Source of the DNA: Streptomyces sp. NBC_00557
Lineage (GTDB): Bacteria > Actinomycetota > Actinomycetes > Streptomycetales > Streptomycetaceae
NCBI RefSeq assembly: GCF_036345995.1
Contig: NZ_CP107797.1
Location: 248,001-312,000 of the forward strand
Length of the DNA: 64,000 nucleotides
Direction of reading: 5' to 3'
The position numbers and the translations under genes were made by a program. The notes under the pieces were generated by a model. It was not told where the DNA came from. It ran no database searches and was given only the letters and a program-made list of their open reading frames with translations. Positions 43,764 to 52,355 of this stretch are shown piece after piece. Positions within the stretch are counted from its first letter, which is position 1. Each line of letters begins with the position of its first letter.

Positions 43764-44965
43764 GCCGTCCTCGACAGGATGTCGTGCATCCTCCCACCGA
43801 AGAACCGCTCCTCCTTCGCCTTGTCCACCGGCTCCCGCGCCAGCAGCTTGCGGAAGTCGGCGGTGGGCGTCGACGACCCTTCCGGGTGCGGGAAGTCGGA
43901 GGAGAAGACCACGCAGTCGTCCAGCTCCTCGATGGCCCGCTGGACCCGGTCACCGGGCTGCGCCACCACGAGGACCTGCCGTCTGAAGTACTCGCTCGGC
44001 TTCAGCGGCAGCGACCAGCGGCCGGTGATGTTGCGCAGCACCGGAAGCGTCAGCAGGTAGTCCAACGCCCGGACCCAGTCCGGCGCCCACCCGGAGGCCT
44101 GGTACTCCTGAAGCGTCAGGTGGAAGTTGGGGTAGCGCTCGAAGACGCCCGCCGCGATCAGCGCGGCCGACACCATCTGCGGGGTCGCGGCCGAGATGGA
44201 GGCCAGCACATAGCCGACGTCCTTCAACTCCGCCCGGCCCGTCTGGTACCAGCCCGGCGCCACCTGGGGCCCGCCCAGAAAGCCGAAGTGCAGCACACCG
44301 AGCATGCCGAGCTCCTCGGCGGCCGCCCAGATCGGCTCGTAGTCCTCGTGCGCGACCGACTTCCCGGCGGGCGGGCGGCCCGGGATGAGGAAGGCCCGTG
44401 CGCCCAGTTCGCGGGTGCGCCGCAGCTCCGCCACGCACCACTCCACGTTCTCCCACCACAGCAGCGTGGTGGTGAGCAGCCGGTCGGTGTGCCCGCTGAC
44501 GACACCGGCCGCCCAGTCGTTGTAGGCCCGGATGACGCGCGGGACGTCCTCCGGCTCCAGGTACTCCGACACCCGGTCGACGGTGACCAGGGCCGACGCG
44601 GGGTTGATGATCTGCGCCTGGATCTCGTTCTTGTCCATCCAGGCGAGCCGCTCGGCGGGGAGATAGCCGCCGAAGGGATACGCCATCCCGCGGAACCGGC
44701 TCTCGTTCGCCGCCGCGGCGGCCTCCTTGAGGGTGGCGAAGCCGGCGAAGAAACCCTGCGACTGCTGGATGGACGCGGTGAGCCGCTCCGCGTCCACGGC
44801 GAGACGGTCGGCGGGCGCCGCGTCCGAGAAGAACGAGAACAGGTCCTGCGTCGACGTCCGGAAGTACCAGCGCGGTTCGATGCGCGCCGCCAGCTTCTCG
44901 TCCGCCTCCACCAGCCAGTCCGGGGGTTCCTGGAAGTGGCTGTCGACATCGATGATCAGGGTCAT
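43760..44965 (-). CDS. Amidohydrolase/decarboxylase of the ACMSD-like family
   Basis: 401 residues. The metal site starts with DSH (residues 8-10, LIIDVDSHFQEPPDW). LGMLGVLHFGFLG gives the second His region, FHLTLQEYQASGW the third, and the final Asp lies in VFSSDFPHPEGS. The family (PF04909) includes 2-amino-3-carboxymuconate semialdehyde decarboxylase and other non-oxidative decarboxylases or hydrolases. ACMSD acts in kynurenine catabolism, which fits the TDO-like gene, but the overlap is family-level. Coupled to the LLM gene downstream; nine bases separate it from the A-T gene. Confidence 0.82.
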   Translation of the reverse strand: MTLIIDVDSHFQEPPDWLVEADEKLAARIEPRWYFRTSTQDLFSFFSDAAPADRLAVDAERLTASIQQSQGFFAGFATLKEAAAAANESRFRGMAYPFGGYLPAERLAWMDKNEIQAQIINPASALVTVDRVSEYLEPEDVPRVIRAYNDWAAGVVSGHTDRLLTTTLLWWENVEWCVAELRRTRELGARAFLIPGRPPAGKSVAHEDYEPIWAAAEELGMLGVLHFGFLGGPQVAPGWYQTGRAELKDVGYVLASISAATPQMVSAALIAAGVFERYPNFHLTLQEYQASGWAPDWVRALDYLLTLPVLRNITGRWSLPLKPSEYFRRQVLVVAQPGDRVQRAIEELDDCVVFSSDFPHPEGSSTPTADFRKLLAREPVDKAKEERFFGGRMHDILSRTA

Positions 44966-44974
44966 GGCGCTCCC

Positions 44975-46747
44975 TCAGGTGAGGCTCGTGGAGAGTTCGG
45001 CGATCGTCGGGTAGTCGAAGATGGCCCGCACGTCGAGATCGACGTCGAGTTCGGTCGCGATCTGCTCGACGATCTCGGTGGCCAGCAGCGAGTGCCCGCC
45101 CAGGTCGAAGAAGTTGTCGTACACGCCGACCGTGTCGAGGCTCAGCACCTCCGCCCAGATCCGGGCGATGGTCTCCTCCCTGGCATTGCGCGGACCCACG
45201 AAGTCCGTGCCCGTGTCAGGACGTTCGGTGTGCGGGTCGGGCAGCTGGGCGTGGTCGACCTTGCCGTTGGCGTTCTTCGGGAGGCTGGTCAGCGGGTGGT
45301 AGACCGAGGGGATCATCCAGTCGGGCAGCGCGGCGCCGAGGTGGTCGCGGAGCTCTCCCTCGGTGGGCTCGTGCCCGGGCGCGGACACGATGTACGCGAC
45401 GAGCCGCGCGGCCCCGCTGGAGTCCTGGGCGGCCACCACGGCCGTCTCGCGGACGAACGGGTGGGCCAGCAGCCGCGTCTCGACCTCGCCGCACTCGACG
45501 CGGTAACCGCGGATCTTCACCTGGCGGTCGGCACGCCCCTCGAACGACAGGGTGCCGTCCGGGTTCCAGTGCCCGAGGTCGCCGGTGGCGTACATGCGGG
45601 CGCCCGGGACGGCGGAGAAGGGGTCCGGGAGGAACTTCTCGGCGGTCAGCGCAGTGCGGTTCAGATAGCCGCGGGCCAGTCCGACGCCGCTGAGGTGGAT
45701 CTCGCCGGTCTCGCCGGCCGGCACCCGCTCGCCCCTGTCGTCGAGGACGTACACCTCTGTGCCGTCGATCGGCGTGCCGAGGACGGGCGCGCCCTCGGCA
45801 CCCGCGGGGACCGGACCGGCGGCGCCGATCACGCTGTACTCGGTGGGCCCGTAGTGGTTGTACACGGTGAAGGAGACGCCCGCAGGCGGGTGTTGGGCCA
45901 GCCGGTCGGAGCCGGTCAGCAGGACGCGCAGTTTCACCTGCTGGGCGTACGGGCTGTCGTAGAGGCGCTCGGCGAGCAGCGGCGGCAGGAACGCCACCGT
46001 GATGCCCTGCTCGCCGAGCCAGGCGAGCGTCGCGTCGGGGTCCTGCTTGACCGTCTCCGGCGCGGCGACCAGCGTCGCACCCCCTGCCAGTGCGCCCCAG
46101 GTCTCCCAGCAGATGGCGTCGAAGGCGACCCGGGCGAGCAGCGCGTACCGGTCCTCGCCGGTGATCTGGTGCGTGCGGACGTTCCAGCGCGACAGGTTCA
46201 CGATGCCCTGGTGCGGGACGAGCACGCCCTTGGGCCGACCGGTGGAGCCGGAGGTGTAGATGACGTACGCGCAGTGCTCACCGGTCAGTTCGGCGGGCGG
46301 CGGGCCCTGCCGCACCGTGGCGGCGGCCTCCTTCTCCGCGTCCCGCACGTCCAGGACGCGGGCCGCGGCGTCCTGCGGCCAGTCGGCGGCGATGCCGGGC
46401 TCGGAGAGGACCAGGCCGGCGCCGGCGTTGTCGATCGTGTAGGCCAGCCGCTCGCCGGGGTCGGCGGGGTCCAGGGCCAGGTACGCGCCCCCGGCCTTGA
46501 GCACCGCGAGGTAGGACACGACGAGCTCGATGCCGCGCCGCAGGCAGACACCGACCACCGCATCGGGACCGACACCCCGCTCGCGGAGCACCCAGGCCAA
46601 CTGGTCGGCGCGGGTGTCCAGTTCCGCGTAGGTCACGCGGTCGTCGCCCGCTTCCACGGCGACGGCGTCGGGCGTGGCCGCGGCCTGGGCCGCCACCAGC
46701 TCGTGCAGCAGACGGCCGGCCGGTGCGGCGTCCTGGGGGAGGGTCAT
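44975..46747 (-). CDS. Free adenylation-thiolation (A-T) didomain
   Basis: 590 residues. The A domain (1-500) has YTSGSTGRPKGVLVP, NHYGPTEYSVIG, MYATGDLGHW and NANGKVDHAQ with the catalytic Lys. The carrier domain (515-590) has FFDLGGHSLLATEI with an intact Ser. The pocket code by eye is DAWFLGHVIK, eight of ten positions as in the classic Leu code DAWFLGNVVK, so a Leu-like or other bulky hydrophobic residue is likely. It overlaps the halogenase gene by four bases. It could present its residue to the halogenase or P450, or supply it in trans to the C2 domain of the NRPS, whose own third module is dead. Confidence 0.92.
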   Translation of the reverse strand: MTLPQDAAPAGRLLHELVAAQAAATPDAVAVEAGDDRVTYAELDTRADQLAWVLRERGVGPDAVVGVCLRRGIELVVSYLAVLKAGGAYLALDPADPGERLAYTIDNAGAGLVLSEPGIAADWPQDAAARVLDVRDAEKEAAATVRQGPPPAELTGEHCAYVIYTSGSTGRPKGVLVPHQGIVNLSRWNVRTHQITGEDRYALLARVAFDAICWETWGALAGGATLVAAPETVKQDPDATLAWLGEQGITVAFLPPLLAERLYDSPYAQQVKLRVLLTGSDRLAQHPPAGVSFTVYNHYGPTEYSVIGAAGPVPAGAEGAPVLGTPIDGTEVYVLDDRGERVPAGETGEIHLSGVGLARGYLNRTALTAEKFLPDPFSAVPGARMYATGDLGHWNPDGTLSFEGRADRQVKIRGYRVECGEVETRLLAHPFVRETAVVAAQDSSGAARLVAYIVSAPGHEPTEGELRDHLGAALPDWMIPSVYHPLTSLPKNANGKVDHAQLPDPHTERPDTGTDFVGPRNAREETIARIWAEVLSLDTVGVYDNFFDLGGHSLLATEIVEQIATELDVDLDVRAIFDYPTIAELSTSLT

Positions 46748-48357
46748 GACTGCTGATTCCTTTCCGCCATGGTGGTGTCCTTGGAGTGCCCGGTGCGCAG
46801 GGCTTCCTCGCAGATGTCGATCACGGAGCCAATGAACTTCGCCATCCAGGAGGATTCACTGACGCTGGGCTCGCGCAGGATTTCGGGATGCTCTTCCAGA
46901 AAACGCAGGGCGTCGGTCTGAGGGAGCGCGTCCTTGGCCAGTTGGTCATAGCCGGCGGCACGCCTTTCGTAGGCTTCCCGGGTCTCGCGGGCGCCGGTCG
47001 CCGCGTGCGGGACCTGCTGGCCGAAGAGCAGGACGTCATGTCCGAAGGCGCCGAAATTGACGGTGCCGCCGACACTCAGGTCGGACGTCGAATAGGTGAG
47101 GGCGCCCAGTTCGCCGAAACGCGCCACCAGATGCTCGACAGCGGAGATGTCGGTACGGCTGCGGCAGGCCCTCCAGAACTCGGTGTCCCGGCGGGTGTTG
47201 AAGCGGTAGTGGATGGACAGGAACCCCCGAATGAAGTCCCAGGTGTCCGCGATCGCTCCGTTCACCGCGTCGGTGGTCTTCGGCGTCAGCCGGCCCGCGC
47301 TCTCGGCCAGCGCCATGGAAAGCAGCAGCGACTGGCGGCAGATGACGAACAGGCCGGTTGATTCCAGGGGTTCGACAAAGCCGTAGGAATTACCGATGGC
47401 CGCTACGTTCCCCTTGACGAACTGGTCGTGCCGGCCGGAGCGGAACCGCACCTTGCGCACCGGCCCGAGACCGGGGTACACGCGGCGGAACTCCGCCTCG
47501 GCGTCCTCGTCCGAGACGAACGCGGAGGAGTAGACGTAGCCCAGGTGGTCCTCCTCCCGCATGGGGATGGTCCAGGCCCAGCCGTTGTCCATGGTCTGCG
47601 CGCGGGTGTACGGCTTGATGGTCCCGTCGTGAGCGGCCGTACCGAACAGGGCGCTGTCGGTCAGCAGACTGGAGCCGTACGACAGGAACGGGGAGCCCAT
47701 CGTCTTCTCCAGGAGCAGCGACTTGAAGCCGGTGCAGTCGATGAAGAAGTCGAAACGGTGGCGCCGCCCCTCCGTGTCGACGACCGACGTGACGAGGCCG
47801 TCAGGGCCCTGCTCGACGTCAGTGATGGTGCAGTCGACGTGGGTGATGTCCCTGGCCAGCGCCGTCTCGCGCAGATAGGCGAGGAACCGCTTGTTGTCGA
47901 TGTGGTAGCCGAACGGGTACAGCGCCTCCAGCGAGAACGGCGGCTGCGACCCGGACCGGACGACGAGGTGGCGGTGCTCCGACATGAGCACGGACTCGAG
48001 CGTGCTGCGCCGGATGTGCCCGTCGTACTCCTGCGACTCGGCGACCGTGCCCGTGTCGAACGGGTAGTTGAAGTAGTGGTCCTCGTCCGTGCCGCCCCAG
48101 TTGAAGCGGATGCCGAGTTTGTACGTCGGCCGGACCTTCCGGTAGAAGTCCTCGATGTCGAATCCCAGCACCTTGTAGAGGAAGGGCGGGAATTCGGAGG
48201 TGGTCGCCTCGCCGACTCCGATGACCGGAATGCTCGACGACTCCAGCAGGCTGATCTCGGTGTCCGGGAGATGGGCCCGGAGGGTCAGCGCCGCCAGATA
48301 TCCGGCACTCCCTCCGCCGACCACACCTATGGAACGTATCGCCTCGGTTTCGGGCAT
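46744..48357 (-). CDS. Tryptophan-halogenase-family flavoenzyme
   Basis: 537 residues. The FAD motif GVVGGGSAGYLAA lies at the start, PVIGVGEATT follows, and Lys 80 (RPTYKLGIRFNW) corresponds to the hypohalite-carrying Lys 79 of PrnA. WAWTIP (260-265) is the WxWxIP motif and FVEPLESTGLFV the catalytic Glu region. All hallmarks of FADH2-dependent halogenases are intact. The sequence between them differs from PrnA/RebH, so the substrate may not be free tryptophan; a carrier-bound residue from the adjacent A-T protein is possible. It needs a flavin reductase, present at 20905. Confidence 0.88.
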   Translation of the reverse strand: MPETEAIRSIGVVGGGSAGYLAALTLRAHLPDTEISLLESSSIPVIGVGEATTSEFPPFLYKVLGFDIEDFYRKVRPTYKLGIRFNWGGTDEDHYFNYPFDTGTVAESQEYDGHIRRSTLESVLMSEHRHLVVRSGSQPPFSLEALYPFGYHIDNKRFLAYLRETALARDITHVDCTITDVEQGPDGLVTSVVDTEGRRHRFDFFIDCTGFKSLLLEKTMGSPFLSYGSSLLTDSALFGTAAHDGTIKPYTRAQTMDNGWAWTIPMREEDHLGYVYSSAFVSDEDAEAEFRRVYPGLGPVRKVRFRSGRHDQFVKGNVAAIGNSYGFVEPLESTGLFVICRQSLLLSMALAESAGRLTPKTTDAVNGAIADTWDFIRGFLSIHYRFNTRRDTEFWRACRSRTDISAVEHLVARFGELGALTYSTSDLSVGGTVNFGAFGHDVLLFGQQVPHAATGARETREAYERRAAGYDQLAKDALPQTDALRFLEEHPEILREPSVSESSWMAKFIGSVIDICEEALRTGHSKDTTMAERNQQS

Positions 48358-48362
48358 GCCGG

Positions 48363-49124
48363 TCAGGCCTCCTGGGTGATGGGATGCTGGATGAGATGCG
48401 CGGCCAGAACATCGAGGATTCCGGCGGCGTTCTGGTGGAGATGGAAATGGCCGCCGCGCATGATACGCAGGGAGAATTCGTGCTGCGTGTAGTCGCGCCA
48501 CCGCTCCAGTTCGGCAGGCCTGACGAAGCGGTCGACCGAGCCGCCGAAGACGTGCAGCGGACATTCCAGGGGAGCTTCCTCGGAATGCCTGTAGCTGCTG
48601 ACGGCGGCGAAGTCCGCGCGCAGCACCGGCAGGATTTCCCTGATCAGGTCGGGCTGTGCTCCGGGGCCGTTCGAAAAAGCGTAGGAGAGCCCGTTGAGGA
48701 AATCCAGAATCGCCTTGTCCGGAACATCGTCCAGAGCGTGCGGCCGCAGGGTGTGCGGCGGAGGGAACGAGGAGACGGCCAGCGCTGCGGGCAGCGCCCG
48801 TTCCAGGCGGCGCGCCCGACGGGCCAGCGCGAAAGCGATCAGCGAGCCTGCGCTGTGCCCGAAGAAGGCGTACGGCCGGCCGGCCACGGCCTCCTCCACC
48901 GGCCGGGCGGTCGCCGCCACCAGCGCGTCGAAGTCGGTGAGGAAGGGCTCCCCGGCCCTGTCCTCCCGGCCCGGAAGCTGAACGGCCATCAACTCCAGTC
49001 CTCCAGGCAGGACACGGGCCCAGCGGCGGAACGCGGACGCGCCACCCCCGGCGTGCGGGAAGCAGACCACCACCGGGGCGGTAGGCCGCTCGGGTCCGAA
49101 ACGCACCAGACGGGCCTCAGACAT
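48363..49124 (-). CDS. Type II thioesterase
   Basis: 253 residues of alpha/beta hydrolase. The nucleophile elbow is GHSAG (FFGHSAGSLIAFALARRA). VVCFPHAGGGASAFRRWARV forms the oxyanion region, and the catalytic His lies in RGGHFHLHQN near the end. It removes stalled or misloaded acyl groups from carrier domains or releases a product. It starts inside the end of the MMPL gene (eight-base overlap). Because the NRPS carries no thioesterase domain, this or the second thioesterase must take part in release. Confidence 0.92.
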   Translation of the reverse strand: MSEARLVRFGPERPTAPVVVCFPHAGGGASAFRRWARVLPGGLELMAVQLPGREDRAGEPFLTDFDALVAATARPVEEAVAGRPYAFFGHSAGSLIAFALARRARRLERALPAALAVSSFPPPHTLRPHALDDVPDKAILDFLNGLSYAFSNGPGAQPDLIREILPVLRADFAAVSSYRHSEEAPLECPLHVFGGSVDRFVRPAELERWRDYTQHEFSLRIMRGGHFHLHQNAAGILDVLAAHLIQHPITQEA

Positions 49125-51267
49125 CCCGTCCTCCCGCCACCGCACCGGTCCGGGAGGGCGCGGGCTCCGCGGATTCGGACGCCGTGCCCGGGGAGAGCCC
49201 CGCGGGCAGCGCACGCGGCCACCCCATCCGGTCCCCGAGGTCCAGGAGCAGGGCCGGCAGCAGCACCGGCCGCACCACGAACGCGTCCAGCAGCACCCCG
49301 AGCGCCACGACGACGGCGACCTCGACGACTCCGACCAGCGGCACCAGCGCCAGCGCCGAGAACGTGGCGGCGACGACCAGCGCGGCGCCGGTGAGCGCGG
49401 GGGCCGTGACGGCGACCGCGCGGTGCACACCGGCCTCCGTACCGAGGCGGGCCCGCTCCTCCTGCACCCGCCTCAGCAGGAAGACGCCGTGACCGACGCC
49501 GAAGGTCATCAGATAGGCCAGGGAGTGCAGCGCGAGCGTTCCGTCCTGGCCGGCGAAGCCGAAGACCGGCCGGTGGGCGGCCACCGACAGGCCCAGCGCC
49601 GCCGCGTAGGCGAGGACCACGCTTGCGACCAGCACCAAGGGAGCGACGACGGAGCGCAGCAGCAGGCCGAGCGCCAGCGCCAGGACGAGCAGCAGCAGCG
49701 GGATGACGACCATACGGTCCCTGGACTCGGCGTCCTGCCTGTCGAGCGCGATGGCGTCCTGGCCGCCGACCACGGCGTCCGCGCCGGGCACGTCGCGCAG
49801 GGTCTCCCGCAGGTGCCGCACGGTCTCCAGGGCCGCCCGGCCGGCCGGGGCAGAGGTCGGCGTCGCGGTGATCAGGGTCAGCTCACCGGCCTGCGCGACC
49901 CGGCGGGGCTGCGCCAGGCCCTCGATGCCGCGCACCGCCGCGAGTGTCCGCTCCGCGGCGTCGGACCGCGCGATGACGATCACGGGGCACGTGGTGCCCG
50001 CGGGGAACCCCTTGGCGAGCATGCGCTGACCGGCGACAGCCTGGGGTTCATGGGCGAAGGAATCGTTCGTGCTGAGACCGGTGTGCGAGCCGAGCAGTCC
50101 CAGCGACAACGCGCCGAGCACCGCGGTCGTCGCCGCCCAGACCAGCCGGGGCCGCCGGCCGACCCGCTCCGAGAGGCGACCCCAGAAGCCCGACTCCGGC
50201 TCCACCGTGGTTCCGTGCCGGGGTATGCGGGGCCAGAAGATCCAGCGCCCGAACACCAGCAGGGCGGCAGGCAGCAGAGTCATCGACACGGCCAGCGCGC
50301 ACACCACGGCCACCGCACTGACCGGCCCGAGCCCACGCGTCGTCTCCAGATCCGCCGCCGCCAGGCTCAGCAGGCCGACGACGACCGCGACCGCGCTCGT
50401 GACGACGGCCCCGCCGGCCCGGGGAAGCGCGGCGCGCATCGCCTCGTGCCGGTCGGCGTGCGTGCGCAACTCCTCCCGGTACCGGGCGATGAGCAGCAGC
50501 CCGTACAGGGTCGAGCCGCACAGCGCGAGCACGGTGAGCAGCCCCTGCGACAGCGTCGTGTACGTGAGTCCGGTCGCCTTGCCGAGCAGGTAGACCATGC
50601 CCTCGGCGACCGCCAGGGCGAAGGCCGCGACGGCCAGCGTCACCGCCCACAGCAGGGGACTGCGGTGGGCGACGACCAGGACGACCAGGAGAACCAGCAG
50701 CGTGCCGAGGAACAGCGCCATGTTGACGTCGCGCATGATGTCGGCGTTGGCTGTCGTGTAGCCCGCCTGACCCGTCACCGCCACGTCCAGCCCGCCGTCG
50801 CCCCGGCCGACCAGACGCTGGATGGCCCGCACGGAGTCACCGACGTCCGCCGTCTCCTCGAAGCTCAGCTCGGTGCCGGGCACGGGAAGGTCCACCTCGA
50901 CGACGGCCGTCCTGCCGTCCCGGGCGAAACGGGCCTCGTGCACCTCGGCCCCCTCGGTGATCTTCCGCTCGACCGCCTCGCGGTCGCGGTCGATCCGGGC
51001 CCGGTCGGCGTCGGTCAGCGAGGACGGGCGCTGATAGACGATGAGCGCGGGCAATTTCTTGCTCTGCGGGAAGCTCTGGTATTTCTGGTCGGCTGTGACG
51101 GATTCCGCGGAGTCCGGCAGGGCGCTGATGCTGCTGTTCTTCTGCAGCGTGAACATCTTGCTGCCCTGGGAGCCCACGAGAAGGAGGAGGAATAACCAGG
51201 CCAGGAGAACAAGCCACTTGGTTCGTCGCCCTGCCGGTATCCCAACGAACCGAGCAACTCTACTCAC
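49117..51267 (-). CDS. MMPL-family RND-type exporter
   Basis: 716 residues. Two repeats are each made of one helix, a periplasmic loop and about five to six helices (first loop about residues 35-175, second about 400-515). Conserved features are QAGYTTANADIMRDVNMALF and FGVGHGVFLLRRVQEE. MMPL proteins move lipids and lipopeptides using proton motive force, which suits a fatty-acid-bearing product. GTG start eight bases after GAAGGAG. A perfect 20-base palindrome lies 109 bases upstream of the start. First gene of the minus-strand operon that runs to 42846. Confidence 0.9.
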   Translation of the reverse strand: MSRVARFVGIPAGRRTKWLVLLAWLFLLLLVGSQGSKMFTLQKNSSISALPDSAESVTADQKYQSFPQSKKLPALIVYQRPSSLTDADRARIDRDREAVERKITEGAEVHEARFARDGRTAVVEVDLPVPGTELSFEETADVGDSVRAIQRLVGRGDGGLDVAVTGQAGYTTANADIMRDVNMALFLGTLLVLLVVLVVAHRSPLLWAVTLAVAAFALAVAEGMVYLLGKATGLTYTTLSQGLLTVLALCGSTLYGLLLIARYREELRTHADRHEAMRAALPRAGGAVVTSAVAVVVGLLSLAAADLETTRGLGPVSAVAVVCALAVSMTLLPAALLVFGRWIFWPRIPRHGTTVEPESGFWGRLSERVGRRPRLVWAATTAVLGALSLGLLGSHTGLSTNDSFAHEPQAVAGQRMLAKGFPAGTTCPVIVIARSDAAERTLAAVRGIEGLAQPRRVAQAGELTLITATPTSAPAGRAALETVRHLRETLRDVPGADAVVGGQDAIALDRQDAESRDRMVVIPLLLLVLALALGLLLRSVVAPLVLVASVVLAYAAALGLSVAAHRPVFGFAGQDGTLALHSLAYLMTFGVGHGVFLLRRVQEERARLGTEAGVHRAVAVTAPALTGAALVVAATFSALALVPLVGVVEVAVVVALGVLLDAFVVRPVLLPALLLDLGDRMGWPRALPAGLSPGTASESAEPAPSRTGAVAGGRDV

Positions 51268-51372
51268 AGCGATCGCTCCTTCGATTTATCTCACGCCGGG
51301 GCCGCGCCACCGTAGCTCCGGGGCGGGAGCAGACTCAAGGAATGGTCTGGTGCGCTGCCCGGCGCGCGGGAA

Positions 51373-51395
51373 GACGTGTCCCGTCGACGGGACAC
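51373..51395. promoter_or_regulatory. Palindromic site upstream of the MMPL operon
   Basis: GTGTCCCGTCGACGGGACAC (51376-51395) is a perfect 20-base palindrome, 109 bases before the MMPL start and just after the second thioesterase gene. It is identical over 23 bases to the site inside the LmbU-type gene. A candidate operator for cluster control. Confidence 0.55.
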
Positions 51396-51403
51396 AACCC
51401 TTG

Positions 51404-52138
51404 TCAAAGCAAAGGCTTGGTGACTTTCTGGAGGATCGCGGACCCGTTGTCGAAGAGATAGAAGTGGTCACCGGGGAAGAGATCCAGCGAGAACTCCGTT
51501 TCGGTGAGCCCGGCCCAGCCCTCCAGCTCATGCGGAGCGGCGAAGGGATCCGCATCGGCCGCGAAGGCGTGGATGGGACACGGCAGGGGCCGCTCGTCAC
51601 GCAGTCGGTAGCCCCCGGCCAGCGCGAAGTCGGCCCTGAGGATGGGCAGGAACATCTCCAGGAAACCCTTCTGGGTGAGCAGGGTCTGCGGTACGTACCG
51701 CCGCTTCAGCAGGAAGTTCAGCAGTGTGTCGTCAGGCTCCTCGTGCAGCGGGTCCGGTATGCGTACCTGCGGCGACGGGTATCCGGAGACCCCGAGGCAC
51801 ACCGGGCCGGGAAGGCCCTGCCGGCGGCGGAGCAGGGCCAGTTCGTAGGCGACGAGAGCGCCCACGCTGTGCCCGAAGAAAGCGAAGCGGCGGCCGTGCA
51901 GAATCTCGGCGAGTCCGGCCGCGGTCTGAGCCACCAGTGTGTCGAGGTCCGGAATCAGGGCCTCACGGATGCGCGTCTCCCGGCCGGGAAAACGCACCGC
52001 GAGAATCTCGACCTCCAACGGGGCCACGGTTCGCCAGCGCTGATAGGCCGACGGCCCGCTGCCGGCGTGGGGAAAGAGCACGAGAAGAGGGCGGTCCGGT
52101 CGTGAGGAGCCGATCCGGGAAACCCATTTGCTGCTCAT
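51404..52138 (-). CDS. Type II thioesterase (second copy)
   Basis: 244 residues. GHSVG is the nucleophile elbow (FFGHSVGALVAYELALLR), LVLFPHAGSGPSAYQRW forms the oxyanion loop, and the His lies in FPGDHFYLF. AAAGGAG lies seven bases before the ATG. Only about the usual inter-family similarity to the 48363 gene is seen, so it is not a recent duplicate. It is separated from the MMPL gene by 136 bases containing the palindrome and probably has its own promoter, divergent from the P450. Confidence 0.92.
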   Translation of the reverse strand: MSSKWVSRIGSSRPDRPLLVLFPHAGSGPSAYQRWRTVAPLEVEILAVRFPGRETRIREALIPDLDTLVAQTAAGLAEILHGRRFAFFGHSVGALVAYELALLRRRQGLPGPVCLGVSGYPSPQVRIPDPLHEEPDDTLLNFLLKRRYVPQTLLTQKGFLEMFLPILRADFALAGGYRLRDERPLPCPIHAFAADADPFAAPHELEGWAGLTETEFSLDLFPGDHFYLFDNGSAILQKVTKPLL

Positions 52139-52355
52139 CCGTCATCTCCTTTGCCGTTTCTCCGCGCATACGTCGCGGCGCCGTGGGCTCAGATGCCCGG
52201 GCGATCCTCTCTCAGGCGACGGATCCACGGGAGTCCCGCACCCGCATACGACGGCGGTACGTCGCCGCTCTGGCGTGAAAAGACGTCGAACGAGCACGAT
52301 GCGTAAGGCGTGCGGGGCCGATCCGGTGAGCCCGCGTCATCAGGGAGGAATTCTC
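52139..52355. promoter_or_regulatory. Divergent promoter region, thioesterase and P450
   Basis: 217 bases between divergently transcribed genes, flanked by good ribosome-binding sites on both sides (AAAGGAG leftward, GGGAGGAA rightward). No clear -35/-10 pairs or perfect palindromes were identified. Confidence 0.5.

Noticed and set aside
43784..46756. A 990-codon plus-strand frame
   Set aside because: Antisense of the amidohydrolase and A-T genes; no recognisable domains.
49423..51195. A 590-codon plus-strand frame opposite the MMPL gene
   Set aside because: Antisense shadow rich in Gln/Arg/Gly; the MMPL frame has proper transmembrane pattern and start signals.
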